48,780 nt of DNA from Streptomyces sparsogenes (GTDB taxonomy: Bacteria > Actinomycetota > Actinomycetes > Streptomycetales > Streptomycetaceae). The DNA lies in contig NZ_MAXF01000072.1 in assembly GCF_001704635.1 (NCBI RefSeq), forward strand, positions 1 to 48,780, in the 5' to 3' direction. The notes beneath the pieces are model-generated. The model saw only the letters and a list, made by a program, of their open reading frames with translations, searched no databases and was not told where the DNA came from. This document shows, in pieces, positions 41,921-48,780 of the stretch. The position numbers and the translations under genes were made by a program. Positions within the stretch are counted from its first letter, which is position 1; each line of letters starts with the position of its first letter.

Positions 41921-42873
41921 ACCGTCTGCTGCTCGCGGCCTATCCCGAGCCCCACCGTTCCCGGCATGGAGAGGAGTTGCTGGCCTGCCTGGCCGAGGCG
42001 TATCCCGGCCGCTCCTGGCCCCCGCCGCGGGAAGTTGCCGCTTTGGCGCGTGCCGGGGTGCAGGCCCGCGCCCGTGCCGTCGTCGACGACACCACTCGGC
42101 CGTGGTGGCTGGACGGCATCCACCTGGCCGCCCTGGCCCTCGCCGCGCTGGCGCTGGTTCCGTACTTGCAGGATGTGTGGCACTGGGCACTGCACATCGA
42201 CCCCGGACAGCACGCCATCGCCTTCCACTTCTCCGGCTGGTACCCGTGGGCCGAAGGTCCCACGCGGATACGGCTGCTGCCCTACGGGCTGCTGCCGCTG
42301 GGCTGCCTGATCGCTCTGCTGCGTGGCAGACCGGGGATCGCGCTGCCGGTCGCGGCAGCCATGATCTGGGCCGGCGCCACGTCCCACGGCCGCATCCTCT
42401 TCGGCGACGAGGGCAAGGCGGGCCTGGGCTACTACGGTCTCGGCACCCCGATAACCGCCCGTGACCTGGTCCTGTCGGGGACACTGTGCACCGCGTGCGC
42501 TGTGCTGACGGCCTGCCGTCCCAGCCGTCTGCGGCGCCGCTCGTACCGCCGGCTGGTGCCCGTCGTGCTCGCCATGTACGTGGCCGGGGGCCTGCACATC
42601 ATCTCCGTCAGTCCAACCTTCCAACGCGGCCTGTTCGCCATCGAGGTCGCCGCGCTGATCGCCGCGTGGGTGGCGACGGCCTCCACCGGGGACTACCGGT
42701 GGCTGATCCCCGTCGCGGCGGTCGCCTTCATCCGCACGCAGGCGATCGTGATCAAGCCGCAGGGGTTCATGCAGTCCCTGCCGAACCTGGTCGTCCTCGT
42801 CCTCCTGATCGCCCCCCTCCCGGTCCTGGCGATCACCGCCCAGCGCCGACAGGGGCAGGCCCTCGCCCAATAG
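41917..42873 (+). CDS. Multi-pass membrane protein linked to PadR
   Basis: 318 residues. A short cytoplasmic N-terminus (MNRLLLAAYPEPHRSRHGEE) like that of PadR-associated permease-type proteins is followed by about seven to eight hydrophobic helices, e.g. GIHLAALALAALALVPYLQD, LLPYGLLPLGCLIALL and NLVVLVLLIAPLPVLAITA. No transporter motif is recognised. Translational coupling with padR suggests the pair works together as in other PadR/membrane-protein operons. Confidence 0.82.
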   Translation: MNRLLLAAYPEPHRSRHGEELLACLAEAYPGRSWPPPREVAALARAGVQARARAVVDDTTRPWWLDGIHLAALALAALALVPYLQDVWHWALHIDPGQHAIAFHFSGWYPWAEGPTRIRLLPYGLLPLGCLIALLRGRPGIALPVAAAMIWAGATSHGRILFGDEGKAGLGYYGLGTPITARDLVLSGTLCTACAVLTACRPSRLRRRSYRRLVPVVLAMYVAGGLHIISVSPTFQRGLFAIEVAALIAAWVATASTGDYRWLIPVAAVAFIRTQAIVIKPQGFMQSLPNLVVLVLLIAPLPVLAITAQRRQGQALAQ

Positions 42874-42967
42874 GAGCGGACCCCGGCGGGCCGACCGAGC
42901 CCGGCGGCCCACGTCGTGCCGCAAGACGTGCGTGACCGAACTCCCCCCCAACGGAAGAAACAGAGCG

Positions 42968-43888
42968 ATGACACAGCACGATTCTCCGTCCCTGCCCGCG
43001 CACCGTCCGGGGGGCTCAAGGCAGGCCCCCGAGGCCCCCGACGACCCCAGCCCGTCGCGTACGACACGGCCGTGGATGCCGGCTCTGCTGTACACGCTGG
43101 GGTTCCTGGCGGTCTACCTACTCGCCATCTGCACCCCGTGGGGGCAACGAGCCGAGAACGCACTGTTCGATCTCGGTAAACAGGGCAGCGAAGAAGCATG
43201 GATCTACCCCCTGTCAGGAGCGGAATACGGCTCGACGCCCATACCCCCGATGGAATTGAGCGCCAAGCCCACCCTGATGGTGGGCCTGGCCGTCATCGTG
43301 GTCCTCACCCTGGTGCGGCGGTGCTGGCGGCAGGGGTGCGCGGCGCTCGGGATCGTCGTTCTCACGACCGGAAGCAAGGAGGTGTTCAAGTCGGCCATGC
43401 CCCGCCCCGATCTGGTGGGCGCGCCCGAGAACCTCCTTGATCAGGGTTTTCCCAGCGGGCACACGGCCATCCCCGCCGCGCTGACCCTCGCCGCCGTCCT
43501 CGTGGTTTCCCCCCGCATCCGCCCCTACGTCGCCACGGCCGGTGTGCTGTGGCTGGCCTGCATCGCCGCCGCCAGCGCGACCATGGGCGGCCACCGGCCC
43601 AGCGAAGTGCTGGGAGCCACCCTGTTGGCCTGTGCCTATTACGGCCTCGCCACCTGGCTGCTGCCCCCGGCCGCCGCGCCAGGCGCCACGCGGAGCCCCC
43701 GTGCGCTGCCCGTCATCACCCTGACGCTGGCACTGGCCATCGCCCTCGCTTCCGGCGCACGGAACGACACCCTCACAAGGTCACTGGTCTCCGCGGCGAC
43801 GGGCTTCATCTGTGCGGCCCTGGTCTGGTACGCCGCAGTCGGGCGGCCCGCACACACCGCACGCCGCACGCGCCCCGCACTGGGCTGA
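42968..43888 (+). CDS. PAP2-superfamily phosphatase
   Basis: 306 residues from ATG 42968 with GGAAG upstream. Six predicted helices. PAP2 motifs: KSAMPRP (141-147), PSGH (162-165, catalytic-region histidine H165) and GGHRPSE with H209. The third motif is atypical: the canonical Arg six residues before H209 is Ser203 and the Asp is Glu213. It should act on a lipid phosphate or pyrophosphate outside the membrane, possibly with altered activity. Confidence 0.88.
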   Translation: MTQHDSPSLPAHRPGGSRQAPEAPDDPSPSRTTRPWMPALLYTLGFLAVYLLAICTPWGQRAENALFDLGKQGSEEAWIYPLSGAEYGSTPIPPMELSAKPTLMVGLAVIVVLTLVRRCWRQGCAALGIVVLTTGSKEVFKSAMPRPDLVGAPENLLDQGFPSGHTAIPAALTLAAVLVVSPRIRPYVATAGVLWLACIAAASATMGGHRPSEVLGATLLACAYYGLATWLLPPAAAPGATRSPRALPVITLTLALAIALASGARNDTLTRSLVSAATGFICAALVWYAAVGRPAHTARRTRPALG

Positions 43889-43996
43889 CCACCCGGCAGG
43901 CTCCGGGCGGGTCGGAGGGGTGGCGCGGGCGCGCCCCGGTGGGCCGGGGCAGCCATGCGGCCGGTCTTGTCAGTGGCAGAGCGTAGTGTCCGCGCC

Positions 43997-44494
43997 ATGA
44001 ACACTCTTCGCCTCGAACCGTGGTCCGAAGCAGGTCTGAACATCCTGCACCGCCAGAACACTCCCGAGATGACCGAGCATCTCGGGGGGCCCGAGACCGA
44101 GCAGGCGATCGTCGATCGTCATCAGCGCTACCTGCGCCTCGACGGCGGCGAGATGCTGATCGTCCGCCTCGGTGACGTGGCGATCGGTTCGGTCGGGTAC
44201 TGGGAGCGGGAGTGGGGTGGTGAGGACGTGTACGAGACCGGATACGGGATTTTCACCGAGTTCGGCGGTCACGGATACGCGTCCGAGGCCCTGCGACTGG
44301 CCGCGGACCGGGCGGCGGCGCGTGGCGCACGGCGTTACCTGCACGCGTTCCCCCACGTGGACCACGCGGCGTCGAACGCTGTGTGCCGCAAGGCCGGGTT
44401 CGAGCTGGTCGGCAAGGTGTCTTTCGAATACCCCAAGGGCACCTGGCAGGAGTCCAACGACTGGCGGCTCGACTTGAGCGCCCTGGGCGGCTGA
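43997..44494 (+). CDS. GNAT-family N-acetyltransferase
   Basis: 165 residues from ATG 43997. Acetyl-CoA site pattern GIFTEFGGHGYASEALRLAA corresponds to GNAT motif A (Q/RxxGxG/A), followed by motif B (ASNAVCRKAGFELVGKV). The style is RimJ/RimL-like. No ribosome site is seen and TAGTGT lies eight bases upstream, so it may be leaderless. It lies 83 bp before the tandem histone-fold gene on the same strand; whether it acetylates that protein is unknown. Confidence 0.92.
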   Translation: MNTLRLEPWSEAGLNILHRQNTPEMTEHLGGPETEQAIVDRHQRYLRLDGGEMLIVRLGDVAIGSVGYWEREWGGEDVYETGYGIFTEFGGHGYASEALRLAADRAAARGARRYLHAFPHVDHAASNAVCRKAGFELVGKVSFEYPKGTWQESNDWRLDLSALGG

Positions 44495-44577
44495 CCGCGC
44501 CTTGCCCTTGCCACCGCGTTCGGCCCACTGCCGACCGGGGCCTTCGACAACTCGGACAGCAGGGAGCGTTTCTTCCG

Positions 44578-45363
44578 ATGACCACCCAGCCCACACGCCC
44601 TGAGCGCAGCGGTCCCGAGACCGGCTCGGGCATGGATGTCCCGCCGTTCAAGCCTTCTCTCGTCAAAGCGGTGTTCCGGGACGTGACCTCGATGCACGTC
44701 TCCCGGTCGGCCGCGTGGGCCGCCGCGTCGGTGACGCGGACCGTGCTGACGGAGATCATCGACAGCGCGAGGAGAGCGGCGGCGGAGGAGGCCCGGAAGA
44801 AGCTGATTCCCGGGGACCTTCTCTCGGCGATCGACCGGAACGTCGAGCTGGAGGTGGGGACCAAGTGGTACGACCACAGCCCGACGTTTCGAGGCCTGAC
44901 CGGTGACCTGTACGACGCCGAGGGTGTCATCGTGCCTTCCCGCAAGCGCAGCAGGTCACGCAAACCGAGCGCGGTGGTCGGCGCCCACAGGTTCGAGGCC
45001 GGGGTCAGGAAGCTGCTGCGGAGCCAGGGAGCGAGGGCCGTCCCGGCGATGGTCCGCGACCTGGACGGAATCGCGAGCGTGTTCCTGACGGACCTCGCCC
45101 GGGACGCGGCCATGGTCGTCCGCGAGGGCGGGGTCAAACGTTTCGGTACGGTCACCCCGGTGATGTCGGGCGAACCTGCCCCGACCCCGCCCCCGTCCCT
45201 CAACGACTCCCACCGGGCCCTGTCCACCCGCAGGGGGGACGGGCGGACCATCGGCAGGGATGACGTCCTGGCCGCCACCACGATCCAGTTGTTCGGCGGC
45301 AACCTCAGGCAGCGAGCCCTCACCGAAGCCCGCGAGGCGACACAGAACACTTCGGCCGGCTGA
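44578..45363 (+). CDS. Tandem histone-fold protein (H2A-like then H2B-like)
   Basis: 261 residues from ATG 44578 with a distant AGGGAG. Residues ~24-95 resemble H2A: AAASVTRTVLTEIIDSARRA (48-67) lines up with [20 protein letters not shown] and KKLIPGDLLSAIDRNVEL (74-91) with TRIIPRHLQLAIRNDEEL of eukaryotic H2A. The acidic-patch positions E61, E64 and E92 correspond to E59, D62 and E90. A basic linker (SRKRSRSRK, 121-129) follows. Residues ~137-257 resemble H2B: DGIASVFLTDLARDAAMVV (163-181) as helix 2, then after a ~38-residue loop insertion GRTIGRDDVLAATTIQLF (222-239) and GGNLRQRALTEAREAT (240-255), compared with H2B STITSREIQTAVRLL and PGELAKHAVSEGTKAV. The comparison is from memory. DNA binding is predicted, not shown. 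Confidence 0.72.
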   Translation: MTTQPTRPERSGPETGSGMDVPPFKPSLVKAVFRDVTSMHVSRSAAWAAASVTRTVLTEIIDSARRAAAEEARKKLIPGDLLSAIDRNVELEVGTKWYDHSPTFRGLTGDLYDAEGVIVPSRKRSRSRKPSAVVGAHRFEAGVRKLLRSQGARAVPAMVRDLDGIASVFLTDLARDAAMVVREGGVKRFGTVTPVMSGEPAPTPPPSLNDSHRALSTRRGDGRTIGRDDVLAATTIQLFGGNLRQRALTEAREATQNTSAG

Positions 45364-45382
45364 GGCGCCAGGGGCCTCCCCC

Positions 45383-45430
45383 GAGCCGTCCTCCCCACGA
45401 GCCGTTCTCCCCACGAGCCGTCCTCCCCGG
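45383..45430. repeat. Three 16-bp tandem repeats after histone-fold gene
   Basis: GAGCCGTCCTCCCCAC is repeated three times with one or two changes, starting 19 bp after the stop codon, in the 125-bp gap before the convergent SLOG-domain gene. No clear terminator stem is formed. Confidence 0.75.
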
Positions 45431-45488
45431 CAGCCGGGGCGAGCGTCGCGTCCCCGGTCACTCGCGCCGTCTCGCGACGCCTCCCCCG

Positions 45489-45977
45489 TCATGCCCGGCG
45501 GGAAGCCCCGTCCGGCCATACGACATCCACGGGCAGGCCCGCCTCACGCGCCTCGTACACCACATCCGCCGTGCCCCCGCCCTTCCCGGTCGGCGGCTGC
45601 CCGTCCCACACGGCCACCAGCCGATCCGCGCGCTCCAACAGCACGGCGTTCGCCGCCTCGTACGCCTCGCGGCTCGCCGTGGCGTACGGCATCACCACCA
45701 CCTCCTGCGCCGCGTCCCTGAGCCGGTCGAAGGTCGCGGCGTGGTCCGGCTTCACCTTCGCCTCCCGGTAATCCCGCGACGGCACCACCACGACCAGCCG
45801 CCCGCCCACCGCCAGGACCGCCTCCGCGAACAGGCTGTCGCTGCCGCGCGCGATGCACGAGACGCCGACCAGGCCGGCGGGCTCGTACCCGGCGAGAATC
45901 TTGTCCAACTCCGCCCGCACGAGGGGCACGGAGTCCTCGGTCAGGTCCATGTGGCCGGTCACGGCGATCGTCGTCAT
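45489..45977 (-). CDS. SLOG-superfamily Rossmann-like protein
   Basis: 162 residues. MTTIAVTGHMDLTEDSVPLV is the first strand and loop of a SLOG/DprA-like Rossmannoid, with VGVSCIARGSDSLFAEAVLA and the C-terminal GKGGGTADVVYEAREAGLPV resembling nucleotide-binding loops of the family. SLOG proteins bind or cleave nucleotide-derived ligands. It begins one base after the RibD_C gene stop, so both are in one operon under a TPR-type XRE gene on the same strand. Confidence 0.82.
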   Translation of the reverse strand: MTTIAVTGHMDLTEDSVPLVRAELDKILAGYEPAGLVGVSCIARGSDSLFAEAVLAVGGRLVVVVPSRDYREAKVKPDHAATFDRLRDAAQEVVVMPYATASREAYEAANAVLLERADRLVAVWDGQPPTGKGGGTADVVYEAREAGLPVDVVWPDGASRRA

Positions 45978-45978
45978 A

Positions 45979-46695
45979 TCAACGCCTCGGCCGAGCGATC
46001 AGCCGGATGTCAGGACCTGATCGCGCGACGTCCAGCAGTTCGCACCGCAAGATGTCGTCCATGGTCTCGATGGTGCCGCCCTGGAGCGCGCTCTTGCCAC
46101 GGCCGAGGAGCGCGGGCGCGATGTAGGCGATGATGCGATCGACCAACCCGGCCGACACGAACGAGGCTGCGAGAGTGGGCCCGCCTTCGAGGAACATTCC
46201 GCGCACGCCACGGGAGGACAACTCCCGCAGCAGCGCGTCGAGGTCCAAGCCCTCCTTCGCGCGCGGGAGCCGGACGACGGTCGCGACGCCGTCGAGGTGC
46301 GTGGCGTCCGCGTCCTCCGCCACGGCGATGATCGTGGGCGCGGCGTCGTCGAGCACGCGGGCGCCTGCGGGCGTGCGCGCGTTGCTGTCGACGATGACTC
46401 GCCACGGCTGCTCGTCGACGGGTACGGCTACCCTCAGCGTGGGGTCGTCCACCAGCGAGCGCACGGCAAGGTGCGGATTGTCGGCCTGCTGGGTGCCGGA
46501 CCCCACCACCGTGGCCTGACAGGCCGCGCGCAGGGAGTGGACTTCGGCACGGGACTCCGCGCTGGTGATCCACTGGCTGGTGGAGTCCGCCGCGGCGATC
46601 CGCCCGTCCAGGGTGGCCGCGTATTTGTAGACGACGTAGGGGCGCCCCTCGACGGTGGTCCATTCGCCGGCGCCGACCAGCTCGCTGATGTTCAT
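45979..46695 (-). CDS. RibD C-terminal / dihydrofolate reductase-like protein
   Basis: 238 residues. The fold is that of the riboflavin-pathway reductase domain: YVVYKYAATLDGRIAAADST, SQWITSAESRAEVHSLRAAC, WRVIVDSNARTPAGARVLDD and GMFLEGGPTLAASFVSAGLV. The deaminase half of RibD is absent, so it is a stand-alone NADPH reductase on a pyrimidine-like substrate that cannot be named. Paired with the SLOG gene, suggesting nucleotide-related metabolism. Confidence 0.9.
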   Translation of the reverse strand: MNISELVGAGEWTTVEGRPYVVYKYAATLDGRIAAADSTSQWITSAESRAEVHSLRAACQATVVGSGTQQADNPHLAVRSLVDDPTLRVAVPVDEQPWRVIVDSNARTPAGARVLDDAAPTIIAVAEDADATHLDGVATVVRLPRAKEGLDLDALLRELSSRGVRGMFLEGGPTLAASFVSAGLVDRIIAYIAPALLGRGKSALQGGTIETMDDILRCELLDVARSGPDIRLIARPRR

Positions 46696-46728
46696 GGGTC
46701 CCTTCCTCAGTGGGTGGTGTCGGTGAGC

Positions 46729-47931
46729 CTAGGGAGTGGCGATTGCTTCGGTCAGGCGCTGGACCATCTCGGTGCGCCGCCAGGGCGCGAGGCCGGTGAC
46801 GACCCGGCGCAGCTCTGCGGTGGTGCGGCATGACTCCGTCTCGCGAGTGATCTCCAGGGCCTCCATGGCGGTGGCGCAAGCCGCGTCGGGGGAACGGTTA
46901 GCGGCATGAGCGCCTGCGAGGCGTGCCAAGTGGAGCCCGCGCTCGCGTTGGTAGGTGTCAGGCCAGCTATTGAGCGCTCGCTGGTAGGCGGTCAGGGCGT
47001 CGGCCGGCTTGCCTAGGCGCAGGTAGCAAGTCGCCCGCTGGGCCTCGACATAGGAAGAGTTGCAGTACCCCCCGAGCTGGTCGGTCACCGCATCGTCTCC
47101 GCCGACGAGTACCTCGGCGGCGTCGAGCGCGCGCAGGGCCTCCATTTCATCGCCGGCGAGCGCGTGGCCGTGTGCCTCTTGGAGGCGAGCCGAGGCATGG
47201 ACACGTGCGGGCACGTCGCCGCGAACGCGTAGCGCGGCCGCCGCCAGGCCAACTACCCGCTGCTGCTGCCTGAGACCAGCGGAGAGTTGGGCTTTGCGCA
47301 TCAGGACGAACGCTTGGCGCACAGGCTCGTCGGCTTCCTGCGCCCACTCCATCGCGCGGTCGGACCACCAAAGGCCTTTGCCAGGGTGGCCGAGGTCCTC
47401 GTACAGCCATCCAGCGAACTCTGCCCATTCGGAGGCGGTTTCGAGGATGCGACGTCGGAGGGCACCGGAGGCTGCGGGAAGTAGCTGCTGCTCGATGACG
47501 GTGAGGTGGTCGTGGACGGCGCTAATGGCCGAGTGCGGTCCGTAAAGCCCGTCTGACTGGACCAGGGTGACGCGGAGCTGGCGGAGGTGGTCGACGACGG
47601 CTGGGTTGATCGCGCGGCGAGTCGTGGAGCCGGTCGGGGCAGGAAGGACGCCGAGGCCGACCGCCGCGCCCAGGAAGCCCCGACGATTCACCTCAGCGCT
47701 CTGGGCGTGGTCTCCGGCTAGCCCAACTTCGGCCGGAGACATGCCAAGCCGGTCAGCGACGAGCGCCAGCACATCCATGTCGCGGGCGGACTGACGACCG
47801 CGCTCCAGCCTACTGATGGTGCTCTGGCTGAACCCGCACAACGTCGCCAGTTGCTGTTGGGTCCACCCATGGCCGCGCCGGGCGGCCGCGATGGCCTCAC
47901 CGGCACTGCGGTGGGGTGCTGACTGTGCCAT
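46729..47931 (-). CDS. XRE-family regulator with TPR-like C-terminal domain
   Basis: 400 residues from ATG 47931. The Cro/C1 helix-turn-helix spans about 12-70 (AIAAARRGHGWTQQQLATLC, GFSQSTISRLERGRQSARDM). A short VNRRGFLGAAVGLGVLPAP segment resembles a twin-arginine signal but sits inside the protein and is typical of this regulator class. The remaining ~300 residues are TPR-like helical hairpins (EWAEFAGWLYEDLGHPGKGL, LADALTAYQRALNSW-type repeats). Such proteins occur by the dozen in Streptomyces, often with small downstream DUF genes. A palindrome at 47999 lies upstream. Confidence 0.92.
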   Translation of the reverse strand: MAQSAPHRSAGEAIAAARRGHGWTQQQLATLCGFSQSTISRLERGRQSARDMDVLALVADRLGMSPAEVGLAGDHAQSAEVNRRGFLGAAVGLGVLPAPTGSTTRRAINPAVVDHLRQLRVTLVQSDGLYGPHSAISAVHDHLTVIEQQLLPAASGALRRRILETASEWAEFAGWLYEDLGHPGKGLWWSDRAMEWAQEADEPVRQAFVLMRKAQLSAGLRQQQRVVGLAAAALRVRGDVPARVHASARLQEAHGHALAGDEMEALRALDAAEVLVGGDDAVTDQLGGYCNSSYVEAQRATCYLRLGKPADALTAYQRALNSWPDTYQRERGLHLARLAGAHAANRSPDAACATAMEALEITRETESCRTTAELRRVVTGLAPWRRTEMVQRLTEAIATP

Positions 47932-47998
47932 CTCCGGTCCTGGTCTGTGGTGGGCGTGGCTTGACAAGGAATACCCACAGTAGCGGCCCCGTCGCAGA

Positions 47999-48019
47999 CG
48001 TATGCAGCTTCCGCATACG
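47999..48019. promoter_or_regulatory. Palindrome between divergent XRE and DUF genes
   Basis: CGTATGC-N7-GCATACG is a perfect 7-bp inverted repeat in the 179-bp gap, a candidate site for the XRE regulator. A TTGACA at 47961 on the plus strand has no well-spaced -10 partner. Confidence 0.5.
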
Positions 48020-48110
48020 CACAGCGACGGACGCATGCGCCCGGGACGGCGGCCCTAGCGCAACGGTTGTCTGGACGCACTGGAAGAGACGCTCCGCTGG
48101 AGGCTTCTTC

Positions 48111-48536
48111 ATGACGCTCACTCAGCCCACCCCCGCCCCATGGACACCGCCACGCGGCAATGACGTGGAGGTGGTCGAGGTTGGCCACTATTGGGACGCT
48201 GTGCGTGCCCCCAAGGCCATCGGCGAACGCACTCTTGAACTCCTCGGTAAGCAGGGCGGCGCCGCCATCGCCGACTACTGCACCATGTACTGGCTCATCT
48301 CGCCGGGGAGCGCCTACTACTGGCAGAGCATTCGGCAGGTCCAGGTACTTACGACGACCACCGCCGAGCTCACGTTCATGGGCATGCCGCCCGGGCACTG
48401 GAGGTCGGGGCCCGGTCTGCACTGGCGCATCCCGGTGGGCCCCAACCGGTACCTGACCGACACCGAGCAGTTGCGTCAGGCCCTCCTTCTCGCAGCCGTC
48501 GTCGAGTTCGGTTCCGACGAGGAGGCCGATCGGTGA
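48111..48536 (+). CDS. Hypothetical protein of the XRE-linked small-protein operon
   Basis: 141 residues from ATG 48111 with GGAGG upstream. Conserved-looking segments are GNDVEVVEVGHYWDAVRAP, GERTLELLGKQGGAAIADYC and GPGLHWRIPVGPNRYLTD. Similar proteins accompany TPR-type XRE regulators in many Streptomyces genomes; no enzymatic motif is seen. Its stop overlaps the next start as GTGA. Confidence 0.8.
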   Translation: MTLTQPTPAPWTPPRGNDVEVVEVGHYWDAVRAPKAIGERTLELLGKQGGAAIADYCTMYWLISPGSAYYWQSIRQVQVLTTTTAELTFMGMPPGHWRSGPGLHWRIPVGPNRYLTDTEQLRQALLLAAVVEFGSDEEADR

Positions 48537-48730
48537 GGCCCCAGATCTGTGCGCGCTGCGACACGATGACCGACAAGCCAGTCGTCGTAGGACATGTGCA
48601 CTCCGCCAGCATGGGCGGACGCACCATCTACTCCTGCCCTGAGCACGTTCCGACCTTCCCCCAGCCCATAGATCCGATCGCCCAGATCGACGCCTTGCGT
48701 CGCGTCCGGCGTGAGGGGACAGCATCATGA
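48533..48730 (+). CDS. Small zinc-ribbon-like hypothetical protein
   Basis: 65 residues from GTG 48533. Cysteines in QICARCDTM (CxxC) and YSCPEHV (CxxH) suggest a small metal-binding unit. It overlaps the genes on both sides (GTGA and ATGA), so the three genes are coupled. Confidence 0.78.
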   Translation: MRPQICARCDTMTDKPVVVGHVHSASMGGRTIYSCPEHVPTFPQPIDPIAQIDALRRVRREGTAS

Positions 48731-48780
48731 CCACCCCGGCCGACGCCCGGCGCCTGTCCCCGTACTGCGCGCTCTGCTCT
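48727..48780 (+). CDS. Start of a further small gene, truncated by the window
   Basis: ATG 48727 overlaps the previous stop as ATGA. The 18 visible codons (MTTPADARRLSPYCALCS) contain a CxxC pair. The rest lies outside the window. Confidence 0.6.
   Translation, partial: MTTPADARRLSPYCALCS

Noticed and set aside
47961..47989. Sigma-70-type promoter starting with TTGACA
   Set aside because: The -35 is perfect but no acceptable -10 lies 16-19 bp downstream on the plus strand.

Overview
The window is chromosomal DNA from a high-GC actinomycete, almost certainly Streptomyces or a close relative. The evidence is very GC-rich codon third positions, many GTG starts, tight ATGA/TGATG gene overlaps, several apparently leaderless genes, and protein families typical of the genus (MmyB-like and TPR-type XRE regulators, DUF1996, AfsR-like BTAD regulator, TerB/TerD, SLOG plus RibD_C pair). 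No phage, insertion sequence, rRNA, tRNA or CRISPR array was seen. Everything is read by eye from the sequence; family names rest on remembered motifs, not on database searches.

Layout. 1-5.6 kb: a truncated CNNM/CorC-type membrane protein, then a stress module of a Spo0M-like protein, TerB, an M56 metalloprotease with a BlaI-type repressor, TerD and a TatA-like protein. Three near-identical palindromes (TCTACA-N4-TGTAGA) lie upstream of the spo0M-like, terB and blaI/terD genes and suggest one BlaI regulon. 5.7-8.9 kb: a membrane-anchored Ser/Thr kinase, a scar made of two truncated genes, and a secreted DUF1996 protein. 8.9-16.9 kb: an oxidoreductase/EamA exporter pair divergent from a LysR regulator, a decayed MetX-like hydrolase, then an amidase and a nitrilase divergent from a LacI regulator with clear palindromic operators, followed by a D-2-hydroxyacid dehydrogenase. 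16.9-20.7 kb: an acidic protein, a monooxygenase-fold protein, an aldo/keto reductase divergent from an XRE regulator, and a membrane-anchored protein. 20.8-26.6 kb: a lipoprotein-adaptor-ATPase-permease export operon divergent from a two-component system, with direct repeats between them that look like a response-regulator site.

26.7-36.9 kb: a DUF1801 protein, an MFS exporter divergent from an ArsR-type regulator, a VapBC-type toxin-antitoxin pair, a Drr-like ABC exporter convergent with a large AfsR-like regulator, a perfect 17-bp-arm hairpin, and a MarR/SnoaL divergent pair. 36.9-41.2 kb: a diacylglycerol-kinase-like protein, a TetR regulator with twin operators facing an FMN reductase, a strong terminator, an alpha/beta hydrolase and a luciferase-domain protein. 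41.2-45.4 kb: a SnoaL-like remnant, a PadR/membrane-protein operon, a PAP2 phosphatase, a GNAT acetyltransferase and, at 44578-45363, a 261-residue protein that reads as two histone folds in tandem, H2A-like then H2B-like. 45.4-48.8 kb: SLOG and RibD_C proteins, a TPR-type XRE regulator and the start of a small-protein operon that leaves the window.

The most unusual item is the tandem histone-fold protein. Next come the predicted BlaI-controlled Ter/Spo0M regulon, the three deletion scars and the long hairpin at 35694-35752.
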